The position numbers and the translations under genes were made by a program. Positions 32,719-43,681 of a stretch of 64,000 nucleotides of DNA are shown piece by piece. This DNA is from Platanthera guangdongensis. Its lineage: Eukaryota > Streptophyta > Magnoliopsida > Asparagales > Orchidaceae. Under the pieces are notes generated by a model that worked only from the letters and a program-made list of their open reading frames with translations, was not told the origin of the DNA and made no database searches. Location: NCBI GenBank assembly GCA_039583875.1, contig CM077151.1, forward strand, positions 116,950,609-117,014,608. Direction: 5' to 3'. Position 1 is the stretch's first letter. Each line of letters starts with the position of its first letter.

Positions 32719-34588
32719 AATGCTCCATAGCAGCTCATCTAGTGTTATTGGTGCAGATGCAGGTACCAGGTTCAAGGAGGTAAGATTGGATGAAGCTGTC
32801 AAGGAAGAAGCTCCAAGCTCAGTCAAGTTCGTCGATCCAGGCTTGGTGGATGAACAACCGCTAGAGGAAGAATTGCTACAACCTATAAAGGATGCACCAG
32901 ATGTTGTAGAGCCTGTTGGATGGATAGAAAGGAACCTAGGATTTAGACACCTAAGAGATCATCCAGCTGATCAAATAATAGGATAGTCAGGCGACATCGT
33001 CAAAACCAGAAGAGGTACAGCTCTTGAGATTATGCATCTTAGTTTTATGTCTCTGGTTGAGCCGAAGAAGTTCGAGGAAGCAAACAAAGATGCCTCGTGG
33101 ATCATGGCAATGCAAGAGGAGGTCAACCAGTTTGAACGATTCAAAGTCTGCGAGCTGGTACCCAGGCCAAAGGTATAGAATGTGATCGACACCAAGTGGA
33201 TATTCAGAAACAAGATGGACGAACACGGAGTAATCATCAAGAATAATGCCAGACTTATAGTACAAGGATATAAACAAGAAGATGGTTTCGAATTCGACAA
33301 GACCTTTGCTCTAGTGGGTCGGTTCGAGGCGATCATGTTGTTTCTTGCGTATGCTGCCCTCAAAGGCTTCACCGTCTACCAAATGGACGTGAAGTCAGCA
33401 TTCCTCAACGTGAATCTGAAAGAGGAAGTATACGTAGCACAACACCCAAGTTTTGTAAATTCTCAATTCTATGATAACATTTACTTTCTGAATTAAGCAA
33501 TATACGGCCTAAAACAAGCTCCCCGAGCTTGGTATGAGACGTTGTCTACCTTTCTTCTTGAGAACAAGTTCACAAGGGGAAAGATAGACAAGTCATTATT
33601 TCTTAGGGAAGTTAAAGGTAAGATTCTGCTAGTGTAAATCTATGTCGATGATATTATTTTTGGCTCTGCGGAAGACAACCATTGCAAGAAGTTTTCTAAA
33701 CTTATGCAAGAGAAGTTTGAAATTAGCTGTATTGGCGAGCTGTAGTATTTCTTAGGACTTCAAGTGAAGCAATCTGAATATTGAATTGTCATCTCTCAGA
33801 CGAAGTTCACCAAGAAGATTCTTAAGAAATTCTGAATTGAGAGCGCATCCTCTATGAGGACTTCAATGTGGTCAACTGTGTCTCTGGACTTGGATGAGAA
33901 AGGGAAACATTTTGATGAAACCAAGTACAGAAGCATAATTGGATCCTTTCTCTATCTCACTACCAGTAGACCAGATATAATATTTTCAACGTATGTTTGG
34001 GCTAGATATCATGTGAACACTAAGGAATCTCATTACGTCGCATCAAAACGGATTTTAAGGTACCTTAAGGGTACACCCAATCCTGACATATGGTATCCAA
34101 GAAATAATGATGTCGAGCTAATTGGTTTTTCAGATGCTGAATTTGCAGGTAGCAGGGATGATAGGAAAAGCACTTCTGGGACGTGCCAATTCCTCGGAAG
34201 ACGGGTTATTTCATGGAGCAGTAAGAAGCATAATTGTGTGGAAACATCTATTACTGAGTCAGAGTATATCTCTGGTAGTAGTTGTTGCTCACAGTTTCTA
34301 TGGATCAGAAATCAACTTGAAGATTATAATTTGAAGTTCAGAGAGATTCTGATGTATTGCGATTCATCCAGCACAATAGCAATCATGAACAATATAGTAT
34401 CCCACAGTCGGACAAAGCACATCAAGGTGCGTTGCCACTTCATCTGGGAGCATGTGGAGAACAAGGACATAGCCCTCAGCTATTTCCCGACAAACAAGAA
34501 GGTTGCAGATATTTTCACGGAGCCGTTATACGAGGCCACATTTTTGTTCTTCAAAATGGAACTAGGCATGCTAAAAATTGACTCCTGA
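32719..34588 (+). pseudogene. pol: Element F pol, second part (RT and RNase H), degraded
   Basis: Resumes after element G. RT reads [42 protein letters not shown]. RNase H is open from 33854 to 34588: [63 protein letters not shown]. The RT half has stops, for example before NVIDTKWIF, near 33494-33496 and in front of IYVDD. Order and motifs are those of SIRE-type copia pol. The long open RNase H frame is notable against the broken rest, but is probably chance given the age. Confidence 0.9.
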
Positions 34589-34639
34589 AGAAGCCCAGGA
34601 AAGCAAAAGATCTCTCAGGTTCTACTTCAGAAAAGAAAT

Positions 34640-34905
34640 AAATTTTGCACAAGGCAAATTCGGTGTATATCGGCTGATTTGTCGGATATTCTGGTAATAC
34701 TCGTCGAATTGGACTCATCCACCAACGAATCTCGCCGAATTCATCTTTGGACAAAATTTCGCACTTTAGAAAAGCAAGAAATTTTGCACAAGGCAAATTC
34801 GGTGTATATCGGCCGATTTGTCGGACATTCTGGTAATACTCGTCGAATTGGACTCCTCCACTAGCGAATCTCGCCGAATTCATTTTTGGAAAAAATTTCG
34901 CACTT
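34640..34905 (+). repeat. 138-bp direct duplication in element F spacer
   Basis: TTTTGCACAAGGCAAATTCG occurs at 34643 and again at 34781, and the following sequence through TCGCCGAATTCAT and AAAATTTCGCACTTTA is repeated with a few changes. Confidence 0.88.
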
Positions 34906-34969
34906 TATATTAAATCCTTTGGTAATCAATATTAAGATACGCGCCTATTTTAGGACAACTATAACTATC

Positions 34970-34972
<3 letters not shown>

Positions 34973-35033
<61 letters not shown>
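34973..35033 (+). repeat. TA dinucleotide microsatellite
   Basis: About 29 uninterrupted TA units; length is likely variable between individuals. Confidence 0.95.
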
Positions 35034-35037
<4 letters not shown>

Positions 35038-35409
35038 TCTAAAGGGGGAAACCGCACGATACTCGCCGAAACTCGCAACCAAAGCCGATTCATCGATTCG
35101 GCAATACCCAACTGTTTGGCGCCCGCATCAGTGCTTCTTCCTCCCGTGCCCCTGGTCGGGTTCTACCTTTGCCAATTGCAGTGGAAGGTTTGAAGTGGAA
35201 GGTCATGTCGGCTTGCCCTAACTCCTGATTCGCACTCACCTATTCCGACAACTCTGCCTCACCGACTCATCGTTTCCAGTGCAGTGATTTACACTTGGAT
35301 CCTGTAGCTGATTCCGTCTTCAGTCCTGTATAGTGAAGTGTTTTGAATTCCAGCAACAACTAGAAGCTTCATTTTATAGAGTTTTGCATTCAAGTTTTCT
35401 TGAGTTTCA

Positions 35410-35957
35410 ATGGCTCCTGGAAGTACGAGTGGATTGCTAAGATGACGGGAAGTTGTTTGGCACTGGTTTTGCTCATGCCTCAGATGAGTTTCACAACATG
35501 ATTCTCATGTTGGAGACCGCATGACTGTCCTTTGTCCTAGAACACCCATGCAAACTTTTGGACAAGGAAGTTCTTGAGTTCTTCTAGAACGCCAAGCTTG
35601 GACACGAAGATACAGTGATTAAGAGCACGATTCAGAAATTCAAAGTGAAAGTGAAAGCCCTTCTTTTGTCTAGTTACTTGTGGCTTCTAGTTTGTGATCA
35701 AGCCGATTACCTTGATGAGGCAAATTTCTCCAGAGCTCTGTCTTTCTTTGGACTGCCCAGAGCCACCAAGGCCATCAAGCGTAAAGGAATGAATGAGGAA
35801 GGCAAGCTTCTCTCAAACATCATCGGCAAGGTGCTGATTTGCAAGACAAGCTCTCATGATTACATGTCTTCAGAGATGTTCAAAGTTCTATTTGGTATCT
35901 TCTTCAGGAAAAAGGTAAATTGGTGTGCGCTGCTGTTTGACAAGATTAAGGATAGCG
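35410..35957 (+). pseudogene. Element F ORF3 remnant, related to element B ORF3
   Basis: It begins with an ATG at 35410 reading MAPGSTSGLL, then FAHASDE-like and PCKLLDKEVLEFF-like pieces in shifting frames. It continues GLPRATKAIKRKGMNEEGKL, NIIGKVLICKTSSHDYMSSE and KVNWCALLFDKIKDS. These align along the first 185 residues of element B ORF3. Stops occur in the first third (for example TGA after LLR). Similarity ends abruptly after KIKDS near 35957, where TCCGC-rich sequence starts, so the rest was cut off by an insertion or deletion. This shows that a pol-bearing element carried the B type of ORF3. Confidence 0.82.
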
Positions 35958-37215
35958 ATGCGAGTTCACGGGGTCCGCCACTGCAGAGCTCAGATTGTCC
36001 GCCTGCTGCTGGGGTGGCGGATGTTGGAGGCTAATTTGCAAACTGCGAGGGGAATCCGCTGAGTCCGCCACTGCCGAACTGGGAATGCGCTAAGGGTGCG
36101 AGCTTGTGAGTTCTCGCTGAGTCCGTAGAGTCTGCACGAGGCTATGCAGTCTGGGACTGCCTCGAGGAAGTTTTGCTGCCAGGCGGGCTGGAAGAAGTCC
36201 GCCGCTACTGCGTCAAGCCAGCGGACTGAGGAGAAATTGAGCCTAAGGAGTGGCGGGCTGCATGGCAAGTCCGCTAAGTTTTCCACAACTGATTGAGCCC
36301 GCACCTAGACTGCAGGCTGAGGGATGTTGACCCTGCTGCTGGAGAAGATCGGGTGGAGGCCAAGGAAAGGCGGAATGCACGGTGAGTCCGCTGAGTCCGT
36401 GGAGTCCGCACCTGCTGCTAAGCTGAGTCCGCCTATGTTGGGACGGAGAGGCTGGCTGTTGAAGTTATTCACCAATTAAGGCAGACTGGAAGTATTGGTC
36501 ACACTTCGAGTCCGCCGAGCTCGCGAGGAACTGGGTATTTCTGCTGATCTTCGCGGGTAGTCAGAGAGCTTGAGTGTCCGCGCTCTGCAGGCAGACTAAA
36601 GGGGTTGGATGCCCATGCTCCTGGTGGCCAAGAGCTGAGCGACCTACCGGACTGATGAGGCAGGCCATGCGGGTTAGCGAGGAAGTTGAGCTAGCTGGCT
36701 GGCGGCCTGTGTGTAGGTCACCACTATTGTTTTGGCAGTTTGAGCGGTCTGGTCTTCTTGAAGAGTGACCTGCAGGAGCGGGCAGAAAGAAGCCAATTCC
36801 TGCAAAGGATGCGGCTTGTTGCCGACCTGGGTAGATAGGCAACCGAGTTCGGTAAAGGGAGACCTATGGAGACAATCTTGCGGTTAAGCTGAAAAAGGGG
36901 CGGCATGCAGAGGCGGACTGCATAAGCAGTCCGCGGCCCCTGTTAACCAAGGGAAGGTGCGCGACCTGGGCAGTCAGACCGCTGAGACTGCCAAAGCCAT
37001 GCATCCTGAGTAGACAGAGAATTTTGTCCGCCCACACTAAGGAGCGATCTCCAGGAGGAAACCAGAGCAGGCCGTGACGAGCGAGCTGGCTACCTTGGGA
37101 AGGATCGCCGATTCCAGGGTTTACATAATCCCCGCACTTTTTAAAGTTCCGGATAGAACTTCGAAAAAGTAGGAGACCGATGAAAATCATGATCCACCAC
37201 AAGGGAAAAGAAGGG
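35958..37215. other. Unassigned GC-rich interval rich in AGTCCGC/GCGGACT words
   Basis: No protein I can recognise on either strand. The repeated words GAGTCCGC, GTCCGCC and GCGGACT recall the LTR of element H in the opposite orientation, so this may be a related LTR fragment. I could not find its edges or a target duplication. Confidence 0.45.
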
Positions 37216-37219
37216 GGCA

Positions 37220-38480
37220 AGGAGAGATAGAACCTGATGCCTCTCCTTTAGAAGGTTGCTGATGCCTGTCTATTTCCTGCAAAGGAAAAGTTAATGTAGG
37301 CATGGAAGGTACGTCTTGCGTGTACCTGGGTTTTCCTTTACAAGACGAATAATGTGTGTCTTCCACTGAGTTCTGCAAAGTGAAAGTGAGAAAAAAGCAT
37401 AGAAGCTTAATAACTCGCAAGTATCTGATGGAGGCTTGCAAGTACCTGTTATCTTCTGCAAAAAGAAGTGTGAGGAGTATGTAAGATAGAAAAAATGAGT
37501 TTCAAGTACCTGAAAGGAACTTGCAAGTCTTCGTAGGTTTCTGCAAAAGAGAAGTTAGAAGCAAATATGGCAGTGAGGAAGAAGCCGCAAATACTTGAAG
37601 GAAACTTGCATGTGTCTGCTGGTTTCTGCAAAAGAAGAGTTAGAGGTAGACAGTATATGAAAGTAACTTGCAAGTAACTATGAAGAATCTTACAAGTATC
37701 TGCTGATCTCTGCAAAATGAGTGTTAGAAGAAAATATGGGATAAAAGTAGCTTGCCAGTACCCGAGCGGAACTTGCGAGTTCCTACTAATCCATGTAAAG
37801 AGACGAGTGAGCAACAGACATATTATAACGAACTAAGCTGCATGTACCTAGATGAGGCTTGTAGGTTCTAACTGTTGTTCTCTGTAAGAAAAGAGTTAAA
37901 AGTAGACATATATATGAAAAAAACTTGCAAGTACCTAGGAGGAGACTTGCGAGTGTCTGCTAATCTCTGCAAGAAAAGAGCTAGAAGTAGACATATATAT
38001 GGAATAAGCTTACAAGTACCTGGGAGGAGGCTTGCAAGTGTCTGCTAATCTCTGCAAGAAAATAGTTAGAAGTAGACATATATATGAAAGAAGCTTGCAA
38101 GTACATGGGAGGAGGCTTGCAAGTGTCTGCTAATCTCTGCAAGAAAAGAGTTAGAAGTAGACATATATATGAAATAAGCTTGCAAGTACCTGGGAGGAGG
38201 CTTGCAAGTGTCTGCTAATCTCTGCAAGAAAAGAGTTAGAAGTAGACAAATATATGAAAGAAGCTTGCAAGTATCTGGGAGAAGGCTTGCAAGTGTCTGC
38301 TAATCTTTGCAAGAAAAGAGTTAGAAGTAGACATATATATGAAAGAAGCTTGCAAGTACCTGTTAGGAGGATTGCAGGTGTCTACCGATCTCTGCAAGAG
38401 TAGAGTTAGTAACAGATATGATGAAAAGACTAAGCTGCAAGTACCTGGACAGAACTTGTGAATGCTAACTGTTGATGAGA
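37220..38480 (+). repeat. 85-bp minisatellite, about 14 units
   Basis: TAATCTCTGC recurs at 37961, 38046, 38131, 38216, 38301 (TAATCTTTGC) and 38386 (CGATCTCTGC), exactly 85 bp apart. More diverged units extend left to about 37220 with the landmark CTGCAAA(A/G). Each unit holds two TTGCAAGT words flanking CCTGGGAGGAGG and a GTAGACATATATATGAAA part. Units in the middle are most alike, and the edges are diverged. Confidence 0.92.
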
Positions 38481-39305
38481 TAAGGTCGATATGACCAAAT
38501 AGCAGAGGAAATGTCTGACGAACTCTGCTGATAATTGGATGAATATTAGACTAAAAAAGCAATGATCTTCTTGCTATATTAGAGATGTCTTCAATATGAC
38601 ATCCAGATCAATAAGTCGAGCGTTGACATTTGATAATAGTAGTGAAGAGCTTATAAGTGATCATCTGATAGTGCTTTGAGCAAGCAATGCATATTAGATG
38701 AGCATAAGCAAAGTGAATGTTGCGAATCCTTTTGGTAGGTCGGATTAACCTATTCACCTGTGAAAAAGGCAGCTGGGAAAGATGGAGGTCTATACTCGGA
38801 GATGACCAAGAAAGACTGGATGCTGCCACAAGAGATCACCCGTGGGCCTTATGCATTGCTTGCCTGAGAAAGGTCGTCACGAGTATAGTCCTACTAAGAG
38901 AGGGCTAGCCGCACATCCTCTTGGAGGGCACAAAAGAGAAAAGCCTGGGGAGTCCTAAGAAGGATCGCTAGATGCACTGATCACATGCTTCGGGTTACTA
39001 CGTCACTGATCAATGAGAGTGGTTACGCGAAGAGGCTTATAGCTTGTCTGTGGATTGATCACTGGAGTTGAGGACCATGCGAAAGCATGGATTGAGAGCA
39101 CTAGAGAGTTAGAGAGCGTTCAGCCATCACAGTTATGAGATGATCGAAGCGACAAGTGATGAATTGTAAATATACCTAGTTTTATGTACATTATATCAGT
39201 CGTTTTACTTTATTTTTGTTATTTTTACTTATTTTTGTTCAATAAAATGTTTCTTTTATTGTAAATATTTGGGGAATTTATTTTATTTTGTTTTGCAGAT
39301 AAAAA
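38481..39305. other. Unassigned interval right of the minisatellite
   Basis: No ORF I can name. The right part (39180-39300) is AT-rich with ACTTATTTTTGTTCAATAAA, a plausible polyadenylation region of an LTR, followed by TTTGCAG. Confidence 0.45.
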
Positions 39306-39529
39306 GCAAACAATCTGTCCAAAGTACATATGCCACGCCCGTGTACTGATGGTCATGCCCGTGACCTGGGCGTGACCCATCAAATGCCAGTGAAATCAAA
39401 GATTTTTGAAGAGAAAAGCCTGACACGCCCGGCCATACGCCCGTGTCAATCCTACACGGGGCGTGACCAAGCCCCTGTCCATCCCGCTCGACGATTTCAA
39501 CTCGACGTTCGTCGAATCAAGAGGGACAC
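39306..39529. repeat. Sequence J, left part: ACACGCCCGTGT-type palindromes
   Basis: Dense near-palindromic words CACGCCCGTGT, GACACGCCCGG, CATGCCCGTGACC and ACACGGGGCGTGACC, ending with a short CGTCGA patch at 39485-39515. It is the left flank of element C, and J continues at 52221 after the duplicated target gacac. Probably the LTR of an unidentified element. Confidence 0.65.
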
Positions 39530-41533
39530 TGTTGGAACACCCTATTACTGATTTGGGCAAGGATCACTATGTCTCTTAGGAAACCTGTTTTGACCTCATT
39601 GTATAGATCTAAAGGTCAATTAGAATTGAATATAAGGGTTAGTAGTTAGGTTTGGAAGCTGCCCTCAAGACCAGGTTTTTCAGTTTTGGAGACTAAGTCA
39701 TTTCGTCGAGCTCAGTACGACGAATCGTCGAACTCCATTCGACGATCGTTGAGATCACTTCGACGGATCGTCGAACTCCATTCGATGATCTCTGAGCTCA
39801 ACTTCAACAAGTCGTCGAACTCCATTCGACGATCTTCGAGCTCAGATCGACGATCTTGACTCTAGTTTGATTCTCTATCTCTGAGCTCAGATCGACGATA
39901 GTTGAGCTCAGATCGACGATCTCTGTTTCTGTCTAAGTCCAAATCTCTGAGCTCAGTTCAATGATAGTGGAACTCAGTAGGATGTTTCTCTGAAGAGTTC
40001 AATGATTTTTCAAGATTCAAATTCAGACATTTGTGGAATTATTCTCAACATTTAATTCAGAGATCTTGTAGCCGTTTTCATTTAATCTGGAGCAAGTTTC
40101 AAGGAATTTTCAAGAAATGTTTTATTGGACTTTCCTCCAGAAGACAAATACAATTAAGGAAGTCATTTATTGACATGCTAACGGCTATCTGGGACAGTGG
40201 ATCATTTCTATTCAGTCAGACAAAATAAATAAAAGATTAGATTGTTCATTCAAAAAAAAATAGAAGAACAAGAAGTCAGACACATATTCTCTGCAACAAC
40301 AACTCTTACAACAACAATTACCCAAGAGAAAGAAAGAGTGTTGCAGACTTTCTCATTCTCAAAGATTCATACAAGAACACTCATCACAAAAGGAGATCAA
40401 TCAACTGCTCAGTTCGATGTTTCTCTGAAGAGTTCAATGATTTTTCAAGATTCAAATTCAGACAGTTGTGGAATTATTCTCAGCATTTAATTCAGAGATC
40501 TTGTAGCCGTTTTCATTTAATTTGGAGTAAGTTTCAAGGAATTTTCAAGAAATGTTTTATTGGACTTTCCTCTAGAAGACAAATACAATTAAGGAAGTCA
40601 TTTATTGACATGCTAACGGCTATCTTGGACAGTGGATCATTTCTATTCAGTCAGACAAAAGAAATAAAAGATTAAATTGTTCATTCAAAAAAAATAGAAG
40701 AACAAGAAGTCAGACACATATTCTCTGCAACAACAACTCTTACAACAATAATTACACAAGAGAAAGAAAGAGAGTTGCAGACATTCTCAGTCACAAAGAT
40801 TCATACAAGAACACTCATCACAAAAGGAGATCAATCAACTGAAACTTTCAGATCTCTCTTGATTCAAGTGTTCAAAGGCCATCATCATTCAAGACTCCAG
40901 ACACCTCACATTTCAGTTGTTGCTAAAATCATCATTTGCTGGAGATCAAATCATTTGAAGGCCTATCACCCTACTGCAAAGCTTCACTTCCTGAACAAAT
41001 CAAGATTTCAGGGGGAGCTTTGACAACATCCACAATCTTCTCTCTGATTGTTGACAGAGAAGATCATCTCATCCCTCTCTCTCTCTCTCTCTCTCTCTAC
41101 TGTAAAGGGTTTTTCAAACTACCTTCAAAAGTTTGTGATTGGTTTCTGAGACCTTATCAAAACTCAGTGGTGGCAAGACACCTGATCAAAAAATCTGGTT
41201 TGGTTTTTGAGCACCTTATCAAAAGCTCATTGGTGCCCAGGACACCTGATCAACTCATCCTGCAGTGGATTCCTACCTAGGGTGGTAGAAGAGTGGATGT
41301 ACCCAGGTTGATTGGGGAACCACTATAGCTCCTTGTGTCTTCTGGTTGCTTATTTTTCTTTTGTTTCTGGCTGTGATTTGTGGTTGCTTTTTGTTTAGAT
41401 AATTGTTGTGTTTATTTAATTATTTGCTTCCCTGTTCACTTAAAAATACAACAACTGTTGTAAAAAGTTTTTAGCAAGCACCATACTCTATTCACCCCCC
41501 TCTAGAGTATATCAGATCTAACTTGCACTTTCA
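39530..41533 (+). repeat. Element C 5' LTR
   Basis: TGTTGGAACACC...GCACTTTCA, 2,004 bp. CGTCGA array at about 39700-39970. A tandem duplication makes it about 400 bp longer than the A and D LTRs. A CT microsatellite is at 41077-41098. Confidence 0.93.
39981..40848 (+). repeat. 445-bp tandem duplication within element C 5' LTR
   Basis: GATGTTTCTCTGAAGAGTTC begins at 39981 and again at 40426, each copy ending near GAGATCAATCAACTG. The same duplication is in the 3' LTR (50669 and 51115). A and D have a single copy, so it arose in the lineage before C inserted. Confidence 0.9.
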
Positions 41534-41535
41534 AT

Positions 41536-41547
41536 TGGTATCAGAGG
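41536..41547 (+). other. Primer-binding site of element C
   Basis: TGGTATCAGAGG, two bases after the LTR; initiator tRNA-Met type. Confidence 0.9.
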
Positions 41548-41666
41548 CCGGTTGGTTAAAAATACCACATCTCAGTGGTTGCACAGGTTAACACCTGAAC
41601 CCAAAGATCCCTCTAGTTAGATGTGCTTATTTTGATATTGTTATTAGGATTATTTCTTCACAAAAC

Positions 41667-43665
41667 ATGGCCCAAAATAAAGATTATGCTAGCACTAGAC
41701 CTCTAGTGTGCAATCTATCAAAGTTTGCACTTTGGAAGGCAAGGATTAGACTATACATGAACTCTATTGAAGAGGACATGTTCAATTCTGTTTTGACAGT
41801 GTGTCCAAGACCTCCAGAGAACACAAGTACAAATACTGTTCCACCTCCCTCAGGAACAGATGCTGACATCAAGAAATGGAAAGTTGCAGATACAAAAGCT
41901 ATGAACATTCTAGCCCAGACTATGTCTGATGAAATTTTCCCAAAGGTAGTTGAATGCAACTCAGCAAAGGAGATCGAGTATAAGCTATCTAAAATAGTCT
42001 CAGGATCTGCTGATGAGAGAAAAGACAGAAGATCTCACCTCATAACCCAGTATGAGAATTTCAAGAAAGGAGAAGCTGAGTCAGTAGCAGACATGTATAA
42101 TAAACTCAGTCTGATAGTCAATGAACTGAAAACTTTGGATAAAGAGATCTCATTGACTGAGCTAAATGATAAAATCCTAATGTACTTCCCAAGCACTTGG
42201 GATTCAAGGATCTGGCCAATCAAGGATTCCAGAAGTCTAAATGAGATCACAACAGAAGCTCTCTTGGGCATGCTCAAGTCTTATGAGCTGCTCATTAAAA
42301 ATAGAGAAGAAGAGCAGAAGGCTGCCTCACTAGCCACAAGAAAGGAAAAGTCAATAGCTTTCAAATCCACTGAAGATCAGCCTGAAGACAAGGTCACAGG
42401 CAATGATGAGCTGCTCAGTCTACTGGCCAAAAGATTTTATAAAATGGCCAGAAAGGATTTCAGGAAAAGATCATACAAAGAGCATGACAAGCCAAGGTAT
42501 GATAAATCAAATAACAAAGAGATTAACTGTTTTGGTTGCAGGAAACCGGGCCACATTGTGCCTGACTGTCCAGAGAACAAAAACAAGGACATGAAAGAAA
42601 GAAGAAAAGACAAGGACTTCAAGAAGAATAGCATTGACAAACCCTCCTCAAGCAAGAACAAACACACAAGGAAGGGATTTGTTGCTGAATCTTGGAGTGA
42701 GACAGAAGAAGAATCTGAAGCTTCATCCAGCTCAAGTGATGATGAGGATGATGCTGAAGAAAAGGAATTCTGCATGATGGCTATCAATGCCTCACAACAC
42801 AATTCTGATGCAGAAGAGTCAGAATCTGAATCAGAGACTCAACCTGAAGAGGATCAGGTAATAGACTCATCTGATTTCAACTCTGAGGACTTCAAGTATG
42901 AATTTAAAGCACTATGTTTAGACTTATTAAAATCTGAGAAGGAAATCATCTCTCTCAGAAATCAATTATCTGAATATAGTACCTTAAAATCAGAAAATCT
43001 CAAACTCTCTGAGGAGTTGGAGTGATGTAGGGAGCAGATAGCTTCACAGAAAAGTGAGATATCAGAGGCCAAGAAGCTTGAAGAATCCCTCAATGGGTGA
43101 AGTATCAAGCTAATGGACATTGCAAGCATAGTGAACTCAAGATTCAACAGTACACTGGGCTTGGGTGCTTCATCCAGCCAACCTATAGTACTAACAACCC
43201 CAATTAAGTTTATCTCTGATAAAGACAAGGGAGTTGTAGAGGTAGCTAGGAAAATTTCTGACTTACTTAAGAAAACCAAGTTTCAACAGACATCGTCGAA
43301 CGGAGCTAGACGATCGTTGAATGCAGATCGACGATCTCAGGCAAAATTGTCGAACTCAGGTCGACGATCTCTAAACCCTGAACTCTGCCACAGTCGATCT
43401 TCGAATGGAGCTCAATGATCTGACCCAAGATCGTCGAACGCAGCTCAACGATCATCGAGCAGAGATCAGAGATTTGAAAACTTAGGGTAAATCAAATTCC
43501 AATCCTAAGGGTCCTTCATCCAGATTTACCCCATATACTGAATGGATAATACCTCAAAGGAGATATCATCCTGAAGGTTATAAGAGTCAACCAGGGATGT
43601 CATTTATTTCTGAATTTAAAGGTTATCAACTTAGGCCCAAGGTAAACAGGGTCAAAAACAAGTAA
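41667..43665 (+). pseudogene. gag: Element C gag, broken near its end
   Basis: Open from the ATG at 41667 (MAQNKDYAST) for 452 residues, which covers the UBN2-like domain, the CCHC knuckle (CFGCRKPGHIVPDC, from 42528), the acidic Ser-rich segment and a coiled-coil-like part. Stops follow at 43023-43025, 43098-43100 and 43416-43418, and small indels shift the frame near 43480. The CGTCGA array (43290-43455) again lies in the C-terminal coding part, giving SSNGARR-like peptides. The final frame ends at TAA 43663-43665 inside the 40-nt GT...AG segment. The N-terminal three quarters is the best-preserved A-family gag in the window. Confidence 0.9.
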
Positions 43666-43681
43666 ATTATTTTATGTGCAG
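43642..43681 (+). promoter_or_regulatory. 40-nt GT...AG segment at the gag/pol junction (element C)
   Basis: AAG|GTAAAC...TGTGCAG|GTG, the same length and borders as in A and D. A TAA within it (43663-43665) would end gag if the segment is kept. Confidence 0.5.

Larger units (their letters stand above)
34589..35409 (+). other. Element F spacer before ORF3 remnant
   Basis: Non-coding. It contains a 138-bp duplication (34640-34905) with TCGTCGAATTGGACTC and TCTCGCCGAATTCAT words, a long TA run (34973-35033), then GC-richer sequence with CGCCGAA motifs as in the element B spacer. It ends just before the MAP start of the ORF3 remnant. Confidence 0.7.

Noticed and set aside
37220..38480. CRISPR-like array
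   Set aside because: The 85-bp units repeat along their whole length without unique spacers, and the context is plant retrotransposon DNA.
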